61,248 bases of DNA from NCBI GenBank assembly GCA_902493375.1, contig CABUPH010000014.1, forward strand, positions 1-61,248, in the 5' to 3' direction. Of this stretch, positions 1 through 15,399 are shown in pieces (the stretch's first letter is position 1; every line of letters starts with the position of its first letter). The DNA is from an uncultured Collinsella sp. (lineage in GTDB: Bacteria > Actinomycetota > Coriobacteriia > Coriobacteriales > Coriobacteriaceae). A program made the position numbers and the translations under genes. The notes beneath the pieces were generated by a model, which saw only the letters and a program-made list of their open reading frames with translations, searched no databases and was not told the origin of the DNA.

Positions 1-10
1 CGACACGCAT

Positions 11-49
11 AAAAAGCCTCCCATTTCTCATGTCCAAGAAATGGGAGGC
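11..49 (-). terminator. Rho-independent terminator downstream of rpsJ
   Basis: A 13-bp perfect inverted repeat (16-28 pairs with 37-49) is followed on the minus strand by five T residues (11-15). It lies 45 bases after the rpsJ stop codon. It would end or attenuate the rpsL-rpsG-fusA-rpsJ transcript before whatever follows to the left, normally rplC, which is outside the window. Confidence 0.85.
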
Positions 50-94
50 AGTTCATAACGGCAGCGGGGCCCTTTAAGCTATGAGCGATATCGC

Positions 95-403
95 TTAGAG
101 CTTGATGTCAATGTCGACGCCAGCGGGGAGGTCGAGACGCATGAGCGAATCAACGGTGCCCGAGGTGGGGTCGAGGATGTCGATGAGGCGCTTGTGAGTG
201 CGCATCTCGAACTGCTCACGGGAGTCCTTGTTCACGTGCGGCGAGCGGATAACCGTGTACAGGTTGCGCTCGGTGGGCAGGGGGACAGGACCGGAAACGC
301 GAGCGCCGGTCTTCTGAGCGGTCTCGACGATGAGCTTCGCGGACTGATCGACGACCTCGTGATCATAGCCCTTGAGGCGAATGCGGATCTTCTGGGTAGC
401 CAA
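95..403 (-). CDS. rpsJ: 30S ribosomal protein S10
   Basis: S10 is a component of the 30S head and, with NusB, of antitermination complexes. The 102-residue product has the usual length of S10 and the typical opening (QKIRIRLKGYDHEVVDQSA) and core (GPVPLPTERNLYTVIRSPHVNKDSREQFEMR). The start is TTG, six bases after a GGAGG ribosome-binding site. It is the last gene of the rpsL-rpsG-fusA-rpsJ run. In most bacteria it is followed by rplC, but here a strong terminator follows within 50 bases. tuf, which often sits between fusA and rpsJ, is missing from this spot and lies at 44.9-46.1 kb. Confidence 0.98.
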   Translation of the reverse strand: MATQKIRIRLKGYDHEVVDQSAKLIVETAQKTGARVSGPVPLPTERNLYTVIRSPHVNKDSREQFEMRTHKRLIDILDPTSGTVDSLMRLDLPAGVDIDIKL

Positions 404-463
404 CTTAAACCTCCAAAGAGTGCGAGAGATGTTCTCGCGGATTACGTAACAGGGAGCTCGAAC

Positions 464-2563
464 TTAGGCGTTCTTGCTCATGACCTCGTCCACGATGGAC
501 TTGGGCGCGGGCTCATAAGAGTCGAACTGCATCGTGTAGGATGCACGGCCCTGGGTCTGGGAGCGAAGGTCGGTAGCGTAACCGAACATCTCGCCCAGCG
601 GCACCTTGGCACGGATGAGCTTGCTGTTCTTGCGATCCTCCATGCCCTCGATCTTGCCGCGGCGACCGGAGAGGTTGCCCATAACGTCGCCCATGTACTG
701 CTCGGGGGTCTCGACCTCGACAGCCATGATCGGCTCGAGCAGCTGCGGATCGGACTTCTTGAGGGCGTCCTTGATAGCCATGGAACCGGCGATCTTGAAG
801 GCGGCCTCGGAGGAGTCGACCTCGTGGTAAGAACCGTCGAACAGGGTGACCTTAACGTCAAGGACCGGGAAGCCGGCGATAACACCGGTGTTCAGGGCCT
901 CCTGGATGCCCTTGTCGATGGACGGGATGTACTCCTTGGGCACGACGCCGCCGACGATAGCGTTGACGAACTCGTAGCCGAAGCCCTCCTCCATCTTCTC
1001 GAGCTTGATGACAGCGTGGCCGTACTGACCGCGACCGCCGGACTGACGGACAAACTTGCCCTCAGCCTTCTCGACGTCGTGACCAGCGGTCTCGCGATAG
1101 GCAACCTGGGGCTTACCGACGTTAGCGTCAACCTTGAACTCGCGGAGCAGACGGTCGACGATGATCTCGAGGTGCAGCTCGCCCATGCCGGCGATGATGG
1201 TCTGGCCGGTCTCGTGGTTGGTGGACACCTGGAAGGTCGGGTCCTCCTCGGCGAGCTTGGTCAGAGCCAGGGACATCTTGTCCTGCTCGGCCTTGGTCTT
1301 GGGCTCGATGGCAACGTCGATAACGGGCTTAGCGAACTCGATCTTCTCGAGGACGATCTCCTTGCCCTCGGCGCACAGGGTGTCGCCGGTGGTGGAGTTC
1401 TTGAAGCCGACGCAAGCGACGATGTCGCCGGCGGCAGCGTCGTCACGGTCGATACGCTCGGCGGCGTTCATCTCGAGGATGCGGCCGAGGCGCTCGCGCT
1501 GACCGTTGGAAGCGTTAACAACGTAGGAGCCGGACTCGGCGCGGCCGGAGTAAACGCGGACATAGGTGAGCTTACCGACGAACGGATCGGTCATGATCTT
1601 GAAGACCAGGCCGGAGAAGGGCTCGTCGAAGGAAGGATGACGCTGGATCTCCTCGCCGGTGTCCGGATCGGTACCGGTGACGGCCTCAACGTCGAGCGGG
1701 CTGGGCAGGTAGTCGACGACAGCGTCGAGCAGCTCCTGAACGCCCTTGTTCTTGTAGGCGGAGCCCACGAAGACGAGGTTGAGCTCATTGGCCAGAACAC
1801 CCTTGCGCAGAGCAGCCTTGAGCTCCTCGACGGTGAAGTCCTCCTCCATGAGGATCTTCTCCATGAGCTCGTCGTCAAAGCTGGCAGCAGCGTCAAGGAG
1901 CTCCTCGCGCTTGGTGGCAGCGATGTCGGCAAACTCAGCCGGGATCTCGTCCATCGGCTCGGGGTAGGTCATACCCTTCTCGTCGGCCTTGAAGTCCCAT
2001 GCAGTCATGGTGACCAGGTCGATGACGCCCCAGAAGTTGTCCTCGGCGCCCATCGGGACCTGAGCGGCCACGGCGTTAGCGTCGAGACGATCCTTCATGG
2101 TCTCGATAGCGTTGAAGAAGTCAGCGCCCACGCGGTCATACTTGTTGATGAAAGCGATGCGGGGGACGTTGAAGGTGGAAGCCTGACGCCAAACGGTCTC
2201 AGACTGGGGCTGAACGCCGGCAACGGCGTCGAAGACGGCGACAGCGCCATCGAGGACGCGCAGGCAGCGCTCGACCTCGGCGGTGAAGTCAACGTGGCCC
2301 GGGGTGTCGATGATCTGGATGCGGTAGTCCTTACCGTCCTTGTTCCAGAAGCACGTGGTAGCAGCGGAGGTAATGGTTACGCCGCGCTCCTGCTCCTGAA
2401 CCATCCAGTCCATGGTGGCAGCGCCCTCATGGACCTCACCGATCTTGTGGGTCTTACCGGTGTAGTAAAGAATACGCTCGGTCGTGGTGGTCTTACCGGC
2501 ATCGATGTGGGCCATGATGCCGATGTTACGGGTATCGGAAAGCTTGTACTTAGGCTTAGCCAT
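464..2563 (-). CDS. fusA: Elongation factor G
   Basis: EF-G is the GTPase that drives translocation of tRNA and mRNA and, with RRF, ribosome recycling. The 699 residues match the family length. The P-loop AHIDAGKT is at about residues 18-25, the switch II DTPGH at 86-90 and the G4 motif NKYD at 140-143 (NKMD is commoner, but the consensus NKxD is kept). Domains II-V follow, including the domain IV stretch GGRGQYGHAVIKLEP-like region (GGRGQYGHAVIKLEKMEEG). The ATG lies behind AAGGAACTAAC. The gene sits 19 bases after rpsG and upstream of rpsJ, in the classical str operon. Confidence 0.99.
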   Translation of the reverse strand: MAKPKYKLSDTRNIGIMAHIDAGKTTTTERILYYTGKTHKIGEVHEGAATMDWMVQEQERGVTITSAATTCFWNKDGKDYRIQIIDTPGHVDFTAEVERCLRVLDGAVAVFDAVAGVQPQSETVWRQASTFNVPRIAFINKYDRVGADFFNAIETMKDRLDANAVAAQVPMGAEDNFWGVIDLVTMTAWDFKADEKGMTYPEPMDEIPAEFADIAATKREELLDAAASFDDELMEKILMEEDFTVEELKAALRKGVLANELNLVFVGSAYKNKGVQELLDAVVDYLPSPLDVEAVTGTDPDTGEEIQRHPSFDEPFSGLVFKIMTDPFVGKLTYVRVYSGRAESGSYVVNASNGQRERLGRILEMNAAERIDRDDAAAGDIVACVGFKNSTTGDTLCAEGKEIVLEKIEFAKPVIDVAIEPKTKAEQDKMSLALTKLAEEDPTFQVSTNHETGQTIIAGMGELHLEIIVDRLLREFKVDANVGKPQVAYRETAGHDVEKAEGKFVRQSGGRGQYGHAVIKLEKMEEGFGYEFVNAIVGGVVPKEYIPSIDKGIQEALNTGVIAGFPVLDVKVTLFDGSYHEVDSSEAAFKIAGSMAIKDALKKSDPQLLEPIMAVEVETPEQYMGDVMGNLSGRRGKIEGMEDRKNSKLIRAKVPLGEMFGYATDLRSQTQGRASYTMQFDSYEPAPKSIVDEVMSKNA

Positions 2564-2582
2564 GTTAGTTCCTTACCTTAAC

Positions 2583-3056
2583 TTACCAACGATAGTGAGA
2601 GAACGCGCGGTTGGCCTCGGCCATCTTGAAGACGTCCTCACGCTTCTTGACGGAAGCGCCCAGGCCGTTGGAAGCGTCGAGGATCTCGTTGGCGAGACGC
2701 TCGGCCATGGTCTTCTCCTTGCGAGCGCGGGAGAAGTTGACGATCCAGCGGATACCCAGAGCGGTGGAACGACGGGAGTTGACCTCCATCGGTACCTGAT
2801 AGGTAGCGCCACCGACACGCTTGGGCTTAACCTCGAGCGTGGGCTTGACGTTGTCCATAGCCTTCTTGAAGGTAGCGAGAGCGTCGCCACCCTCGGACTT
2901 CTCGGCAACGATCTCGAAAGCGGTGTAAACGATGCGCTCAGCGGTGGCCTTCTTGCCGTCAAGAAGGACCTTGTTGATGAGCTGAGTCACCAGGCGGTTG
3001 TTGTAAACGGCGTCAGGCTGAACCTCACGACGATTAGCTGCTGCACGACGCGGCAT
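2583..3056 (-). CDS. rpsG: 30S ribosomal protein S7
   Basis: S7 nucleates assembly of the 30S head and contacts the E-site tRNA. The 157-residue length is normal for bacteria. Recognisable stretches are MPRRAAANRREVQPDAVYNN at the start, KATAERIVYTAF in the middle and ANRAFSHYRW at the very end. The ATG is preceded by AAGGAGATTTCAC. It lies between rpsL (74-base gap) and fusA (19-base gap) on the same strand and is expected to be co-transcribed with them. Confidence 0.98.
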   Translation of the reverse strand: MPRRAAANRREVQPDAVYNNRLVTQLINKVLLDGKKATAERIVYTAFEIVAEKSEGGDALATFKKAMDNVKPTLEVKPKRVGGATYQVPMEVNSRRSTALGIRWIVNFSRARKEKTMAERLANEILDASNGLGASVKKREDVFKMAEANRAFSHYRW

Positions 3057-3129
3057 GTGAAATCTCCTTAAGTGTCTACCGTGCGGCGCTTAGGCGGCAC
3101 ACGGCGAAAGTATCAAAACGTTATCTGGC

Positions 3130-3507
3130 TTATTTAGCCTTGGGGCGCTTAGCACCGTACTTGGAACGGGCCTGCATACGGTTCTGGACCGGAGCAGCGT
3201 CGTAGGCGCCACGGATGACGTGATAACGGACACCAGGGAGGTCACGGACACGACCGCCGCGGACGAGCACGATGGAGTGCTCCTGCAGGTTGTGGCCCTC
3301 ACCCGGGATGTAAGCAGTAACTTCGATGCCGTTGACGAGGCGAACACGGGCAACCTTACGAAGAGCCGAGTTCGGCTTCTTGGGGCTCGTGGTGAAGACG
3401 CGGGTGCACACGCCGCGCTTCTGGGAGTTGTGCTGCAGAGCAGCGTTCTTGGACTTCTTGGGCACGGAACGACGGCCCTGGCGAACCAGCTGGTTAATAG
3501 TAGGCAA
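3130..3507 (-). CDS. rpsL: 30S ribosomal protein S12
   Basis: S12 is the decoding-centre protein that governs accuracy and is the classical streptomycin target. The 125 residues carry the expected PTINQLVRQGR opening, TTSPKKPNSALRKVARVRL (Lys43) and the ARSKYGAKRPKAK end. The second resistance hot spot reads GGRVRDLPGVRYH, with Arg88 where most bacteria have Lys; see findings. The start ATG follows AAGGAGTACGC. It is the first gene of the str operon, with a strong sigma-A promoter about 95 bases upstream. Confidence 0.98.
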   Translation of the reverse strand: MPTINQLVRQGRRSVPKKSKNAALQHNSQKRGVCTRVFTTSPKKPNSALRKVARVRLVNGIEVTAYIPGEGHNLQEHSIVLVRGGRVRDLPGVRYHVIRGAYDAAPVQNRMQARSKYGAKRPKAK

Positions 3508-3600
3508 AGCGTACTCCTTCTCGAATGATTCCAGCTTTCTGTAAAGTGCAACGGCTTGAATCGAGGGGTCAGCATCCCCCTACGAAACACGCAGTTCGAT

Positions 3601-3629
3601 AGGATACGTGGCGTTAGCTGTGCCGTCAA
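3601..3629 (-). promoter_or_regulatory. Sigma-A promoter of the rpsL operon
   Basis: On the minus strand a -35 TTGACG and a -10 TATCCT are separated by exactly 17 bases. The promoter sits about 95 bases upstream of the rpsL ATG. This implies that rpsL-rpsG-fusA-rpsJ is transcribed independently of rpoBC here. Confidence 0.75.
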
Positions 3630-3683
3630 CAGACCACGCCGCCGGGCGTATCCCAAAATAGGCACATTTCCGCAAAGCCTACA

Positions 3684-3875
3684 CAAAAGGAATCCCCTCC
3701 TGTGCGCGGGGGCGGATTCCCGAGCCGGGCGGCCCGCTGTTTAAGTTTGCTGCTCTACAGTCCTGGCTCGCACGGAGGCCACATTACGTGGCCTCCGGCT
3801 CGTGCGGAACTCGCGACAAACTTAAACCGCGGGCCGCCCGGCTCGGGAATCCGACGTGCTCGTCGGGGCAACGTT
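3684..3875. repeat. Nested-palindrome element, copy 1
   Basis: This 192-bp element has an outer pair of 35-bp arms (3714-3748 with 3818-3852, one mismatch). They enclose a second hairpin whose 9-bp stem (3774-3782 with 3788-3796) is closed by ATTAC. A 5' segment (from 3689) could alternatively pair GGAATCCCC with GGGGGCGGATTCC, and a small hairpin CCGACG-TGCT-CGTCGG (3851-3866) closes the 3' end. Copy 2 (5654-5845) has identical length and near-identical flanks but different, still complementary, outer arms. It carries no ORF. Function unknown; a structured RNA or a mobile palindromic element are both possible. Confidence 0.8.
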
Positions 3876-3912
3876 ACCTGCTAAATAGGGACAGGTTTAT
3901 TTTGGTCGGTTT
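3876..3912 (+). repeat. GGGAC-loop hairpin repeat, degenerate copy A
   Basis: The sequence GGGACAGGTTTATTTTGG with a continuing GTTTTATCTG tail recurs at 36162-36210 and, inverted, at 5623-5654. The left arm here is partly degenerate, so pairing is imperfect. It abuts the 3' end of nested-palindrome copy 1. Confidence 0.6.
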
Positions 3913-3944
3913 TATCTGGGGAAACAATAACCGCCCATTTAACG

Positions 3945-3982
3945 CAAAATAGGCCGCTTCCCCTCTTGGGAAGCGGCCTAGA
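3945..3982 (-). terminator. Terminator of the ECF sigma/anti-sigma pair
   Basis: The minus strand shows a GC-rich hairpin, TAGGCCGCTTCCC paired with GGGAAGCGGCCTA, followed by TTTTG. It begins three bases after the anti-sigma stop codon. Confidence 0.75.
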
Positions 3983-3984
3983 CC

Positions 3985-5061
3985 TTACGAATAGACGATG
4001 GTAAAGGGTACTTCTGTTTCGGTCTCTCCTGTTGATGTGTACCTCGTGCCCTCAAGGGTTACCGAGACCACTTGGTCGACATCAATCAACTTCGTTGGCA
4101 CCCAGATGTTCTCTCCGCTATTGCGCGCATAAGAAAAATATAAGTTGAACACCCCTGCGTCGTCATCTTCGATAATCTGCTCCGATCCATCCTTGTAGCT
4201 GACGGTCAGCTTATTATCAACTGCTTCATAGCCCAAATCATCGATGTGCGTCTGGATGGAAAACGGGCTGATCTCGAGAGGCGAGTCATCGGAGCGGAGT
4301 TCCTTTGTATCGACGTACGCTCCGACGCTAAACTCGGGCGTCGATGCCTCGAACGGCTTCGCATCCTCGCCTTCGCCCTCGGTCCACGAGATATTCCAGG
4401 TGACCGCATGTTGAAAACCTCGCTCGCGATCCATAGAAGCAAAGTACATCGTGCCATTAATGACAGTATCGCTTGATGTGTCCTTATCAATGGTGCAGCG
4501 TGTGTCAGCCCATTCCTCGCCGAAGTTCATGCTGGGCGTGCCGATGCCTTGTTCTTCTTCACCATAGAGAACAAGTTCGCCTGTCTCTGCTGCCGGCTTG
4601 TAGTAGTTAACGCCATTTGGATTGGACAGCGTAAACGTCACGGCACCGCAACCGTTTTTATCGATAGCCATCTCATGGATATCGAGCGTATAGCCGTTAC
4701 CCTCGATGGACAGATTAACCTTCTGTACTGAACCCTCCAGGCTCTGGGGCGCGATGCCATCACCAAACTCTCTGGTGTAGGTGTATTTAGTCCCCGATGA
4801 GCCACCGTTGGTCCAGGTAATGGAATCCCCATTGCCGTGGTTTCCCCAGGCTGAGGCAAAATAGCTGGAATTGATAACGGCGTAGGCGACCCCTCCGGTC
4901 GCCAGCACTCCGGCAAGACATCCGATCACGGCAACATACAGAGGTTTCGCGTGACCCTTTCGGCGAAGCGGCTCACCAGCAGCGGCATAAAGAACACGGT
5001 CAGCAAGATCGCTATCGGCTTGGACGGACTCGAAGGCCTGCTTGATTTGATTGGATTTCAC
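3985..5061 (-). CDS. Membrane anti-sigma factor-like protein (DUF4179-like)
   Basis: This is a 358-residue protein with a short N-terminal cytoplasmic part (about 1-40, MKSNQIKQAFESVQADSDLADRVLYAAAG), one transmembrane segment (about 41-63, LYVAVIGCLAGVLATGGVAYAVI) and a long extracytoplasmic domain. The layout matches single-pass anti-sigma factors encoded beside ECF sigma genes, especially those with DUF4179-type sensor domains. It starts with GTG nine bases behind GGAGG, and the start overlaps the sigma gene by 50 bases, which implies translational coupling. I infer that it holds the sigma factor inactive until an envelope signal arrives; the signal is unknown. Confidence 0.7.
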   Translation of the reverse strand: MKSNQIKQAFESVQADSDLADRVLYAAAGEPLRRKGHAKPLYVAVIGCLAGVLATGGVAYAVINSSYFASAWGNHGNGDSITWTNGGSSGTKYTYTREFGDGIAPQSLEGSVQKVNLSIEGNGYTLDIHEMAIDKNGCGAVTFTLSNPNGVNYYKPAAETGELVLYGEEEQGIGTPSMNFGEEWADTRCTIDKDTSSDTVINGTMYFASMDRERGFQHAVTWNISWTEGEGEDAKPFEASTPEFSVGAYVDTKELRSDDSPLEISPFSIQTHIDDLGYEAVDNKLTVSYKDGSEQIIEDDDAGVFNLYFSYARNSGENIWVPTKLIDVDQVVSVTLEGTRYTSTGETETEVPFTIVYS

Positions 5062-5530
5062 GGTCGCCCTCCTCTAGGATGAATTTGAGCTTAGTTCGAC
5101 CGCGAGCTAAACGCGTTCGAACGGTCGCGGCTGGTACATGCAACAACTCGGCAATCTCTGAGGTCGAAAAGCCCAGATAGTAATAGAGCACGATGGGGAC
5201 ACGGAATCGCTCCGGAAGTCGCATAACGTCTGACAGGACCGCCTTGGTCTCATCCTGCGCCGCCGAAAGCGAATCGGTCAGGCTTTCAATATCCTCCACG
5301 CGTCTCCACGGCTTTCGAAAGAGAGATTTGCATTCATTGATCGTGACCCGGATAAGCCATCGACGAAGATGCTCCCAGCTTTCAAAATGCGTATCGCTTT
5401 TGAGCAACTTAAGAAAGACGTCTTGTGCAACATCGTCGGCATCGGCGCGATCGCGCAGGTACGTCAATGCGATTCGAAACACGACATCCCGGTGATCTTC
5501 GACCGCCTGTCTAAAAGCTTGTTCTTCCAT
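5012..5530 (-). CDS. ECF-type RNA polymerase sigma factor
   Basis: This 172-residue sigma-70 family member contains only regions 2 and 4. Region 2 includes the DRADADDVAQDVFLKLLK stretch and LRRWLIRVTINECKS; region 4 has YYLGFSTSEIAELLHVPAATVRTRLARGRTKLK, a helix-turn-helix for the -35 element. The frame is open further upstream, but the ATG at 5530 has an excellent GGAGGTGATT ribosome-binding site, so I start there. It is encoded upstream of and overlapping the membrane anti-sigma gene. The pair lies between rpoC and rpsL and is bracketed by repeats, so it looks like an inserted islet in the rpo-rps cluster. Confidence 0.9.
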   Translation of the reverse strand: MEEQAFRQAVEDHRDVVFRIALTYLRDRADADDVAQDVFLKLLKSDTHFESWEHLRRWLIRVTINECKSLFRKPWRRVEDIESLTDSLSAAQDETKAVLSDVMRLPERFRVPIVLYYYLGFSTSEIAELLHVPAATVRTRLARGRTKLKFILEEGDREIQSNQAGLRVRPSR

Positions 5531-5622
5531 AATCACCTCCCGGTGATGCTGATGTTTCTTGCTGAGGCCCTCACCATAGATACGCTTTGACCGAACGAAA
5601 TGTTTCAAATTCAAGCAGGAAT

Positions 5623-5654
5623 AACCTACCAAAATAAACCTGTCCCTTTTTGGC
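5623..5654 (-). repeat. GGGAC-loop hairpin repeat, copy B (inverted)
   Basis: Read on the minus strand this is TGCCAAAAAGGGACAGG followed by TTTATTTTGGTAGG, the same repeat as copies A and C. It abuts the 5' end of nested-palindrome copy 2. Copies A and B therefore face each other across the ECF islet. Confidence 0.7.
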
Positions 5655-5845
5655 AAAAGGAATCCCCTTCTGTGCGCGGGGGCAGATTCCCAGAACGGGC
5701 CGCCCGCTGTTTAAGTTTGCTGCTCTACAGTCCTGCGCAAGACGGAAAGCACATTAAGTGCTTTCCTTTGCGTGCGGAACTCGCGACAAACTAAAACAGC
5801 GGGCGGCCCGTTCCGGGAATCCGACGTGCTCGTCGGGGCAACGTT
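5654..5845. repeat. Nested-palindrome element, copy 2
   Basis: It is 192 bp long, exactly as long as copy 1 and in the same orientation. The flanks (CAAAAGGAATCCCC at the left, CCGACGTGCTCGTCGGGG-CAACGTT at the right) and the internal TAAGTTTGCTGCTCTACAG are shared. The outer arms (5685-5712 with 5794-5821, one mismatch in 28) and the inner stem GGAAAGCAC-ATTAA-GTGCTTTCC differ from copy 1 on both sides in a compensating way. It lies between the ECF sigma gene and the rpoC terminator. Confidence 0.8.
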
Positions 5846-5852
5846 CCTCACC

Positions 5853-5889
5853 AAAAAAGACCCGCTCCCCTGTTGGGAAGCGGGTCTTT
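5853..5889 (-). terminator. Rho-independent terminator of rpoBC
   Basis: The minus strand reads AAAGACCCGCTTCCC, then a short loop, then its complement and six T residues (5853-5858). It starts about 27 bases after the rpoC stop codon and so separates rpoBC from the ECF pair. Confidence 0.85.
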
Positions 5890-5915
5890 GGAAGGGCGGT
5901 TAACGTACTTGGAAG

Positions 5916-10391
<4,476 letters not shown>

Positions 10392-10397
10392 AGTCAA

Positions 10398-13889
<3,492 letters not shown>

Positions 13890-13962
13890 CAGGTTTTTCC
13901 TCCTTCACGGAAATGCTCGGTGGGTTGGCGAGGCATAGCTTCGCCAGTTATCGCAACCTAAT

Positions 13963-13990
13963 AGTTTATCAGGTACCGACCGTTGGGCAA
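13963..13990 (-). promoter_or_regulatory. Candidate promoter of rpoBC
   Basis: On the minus strand there is TTGCCC, 16 bases, then TGA-TAAACT, an extended -10. It lies about 75-100 bases upstream of the rpoB GTG. Other A/T-rich alternatives exist further upstream (14000-14100), so this is only a candidate. Confidence 0.45.
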
Positions 13991-14123
13991 GAAAAGCCTT
14001 GACGCGATTGAGTTTTTGGAGTAGCAAAGTTTTTCGACAGAAAACACGCAGGTAGATGTATGTATATCGAACATCTGTTCATATATTTTCTGTGAACAGA
14101 GAGCCGGCAATCGCAGCTCTTAT

Positions 14124-14157
14124 AAAAAACGGGCGCGAACCGAAGTCCGCGCCCGTA
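14124..14157 (-). terminator. Terminator of galU
   Basis: ACGGGCGCG pairs with CGCGCCCGT around a GACTTCGGTT loop and is followed on the minus strand by TTTTTT. It starts about 20 bases after the galU stop. Confidence 0.9.
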
Positions 14158-14176
14158 AATGTCGATGCCCGAAGGC

Positions 14177-15085
14177 TTACTTGCGCATCAATCCGCCGCG
14201 CTCGTCGATGGCGTCCCAGAAGGCGCTGGCAAAGCGGGGGTCGCTTGCAGCCATGAGGGCGTTGGTGGCCATCCAGCCAGAGGGAGTACCGGTGTCGTAG
14301 CCCGACAGCGGGTCGATGACGACAGCATACATGGCCTCGCGGTCGAGCGAACGGGCCATGGCGTCGGTGAGCTGGATCTCGCCGCCCTTGCCGGCCTGCT
14401 GATCTGCCAGCAGGTCCATGACCAGCGGGCTCAGCAGGTAGCGACCGACGATGTACAGGTTGGACGGAGCTGCCTCGGGAGCGGGCTTCTCGACCAGACC
14501 GCCGATACGCCAGACAGCGCCCGGCTCTGCATCGGCAACGTCCTCGGCACCCTCGAGCGAACCGACGCGCTCACCGGCGATAACGCCGTAGCGGCTGACT
14601 TCCTCGGGCGAGCAAGCAGCGACGGCGATAACCGAAGCGCCACCGTGCTCCTTGGAAACGGCGAGCATCTTGTCGCAGATGTCGCGGTTAGGCACAACGT
14701 AGTCGCCCAGAAGAACTAGGAAGTTCTCCCCTGCCACGGCGTCGGCAGCAGAGCGAATAGCATGGCCGAGGCCCTTGGGCTCGTACTGATAACGGAAGTC
14801 GACCGGCATACCGCCAGCGTGGGCGACGGCGTCGGCATAGGCGTTCTTGCCGCGCTCGCGCAGCAGGTTCTCGAGCGAGCGATCGGGCTGGAAGTAGTTC
14901 AGCAGCTCGGGCTTACCGGGAGAAGTAACGATGATGGCATCGTCGACCTCCTCGGGATCGAGCGCTTCCTCGACGACGTACTGAATGACGGGCTTGTCGA
15001 GCACCGGCAGCATCTCTTTGGGCGTGCACTTAGTGCCAGGCAGAAAACGCGTGCCAAGACCGGCGGCGGGGATGATTGCCTTCAT
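14177..15085 (-). CDS. galU: UTP--glucose-1-phosphate uridylyltransferase
   Basis: The enzyme makes UDP-glucose from UTP and glucose-1-phosphate, feeding cell-envelope polysaccharides and galactose metabolism. It has 302 residues. The nucleotidyltransferase signature GLGTRFLPGTKCTPKEMLPV is at about residues 10-29, followed by DKPVIQYVVEEA. The frame is open upstream, but the ATG of MKAIIPAAGLGTRF with AAGGAT upstream is the natural start. It is inserted between rplL (terminator at 15341-15373) and rpoB and has its own terminator, so it is a separate transcription unit within the rpl-rpo cluster. No convincing promoter stands out in its upstream spacer. Confidence 0.95.
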   Translation of the reverse strand: MKAIIPAAGLGTRFLPGTKCTPKEMLPVLDKPVIQYVVEEALDPEEVDDAIIVTSPGKPELLNYFQPDRSLENLLRERGKNAYADAVAHAGGMPVDFRYQYEPKGLGHAIRSAADAVAGENFLVLLGDYVVPNRDICDKMLAVSKEHGGASVIAVAACSPEEVSRYGVIAGERVGSLEGAEDVADAEPGAVWRIGGLVEKPAPEAAPSNLYIVGRYLLSPLVMDLLADQQAGKGGEIQLTDAMARSLDREAMYAVVIDPLSGYDTGTPSGWMATNALMAASDPRFASAFWDAIDERGGLMRK

Positions 15086-15340
15086 GTTATTCAAAGATCC
15101 TTTCGCAGGCGCAAAAGCGCCCCATGCGTGCGGCACACAGCCGCAGACCAAATTGCGATACCCAAGTATCTTACCGCTGGAGCTATATGTCGCTACAAGG
15201 CAGAGACAATTCTTCAGCAGGTCAACGCAAATTATTGCTCGAATGGTGCAATTTTATTGCCCAACGGCAAGGCACCCGATACGACGCAAATCACAGAACA
15301 TGGCAGTTTGAGCAACCGATGTCGAGGGACCGAAAAACAA

Positions 15341-15373
15341 AAAAGACGGGGCTCGCAATGCGAACCCCGTCTG
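15341..15373 (-). terminator. Terminator of rplJ-rplL
   Basis: AGACGGGGTTCGCA pairs with TGCGAGCCCCGTCT and is followed by TTTTTTG on the minus strand. It lies about 30 bases after rplL and disconnects the L10-L7/L12 operon from galU and rpoB. The remaining spacer to galU (15086-15340) shows no gene or repeat that I can recognise. Confidence 0.85.
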
Positions 15374-15399
15374 CAAAGAAATCTGGCGAGAAAGCCTGA

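Noticed and set aside
194..2581. A 795-codon plus-strand frame opposite fusA and rpsJ
   Set aside because: Antisense shadow of conserved genes with the same low-complexity composition. The minus-strand genes explain the region fully.
3702..5794. Short ORFs within the nested palindromes (for example near 3702-3884 and 5600-5794)
   Set aside because: They read through inverted repeats in both directions, lack ribosome-binding sites, and their translations follow the palindrome rather than any protein pattern.
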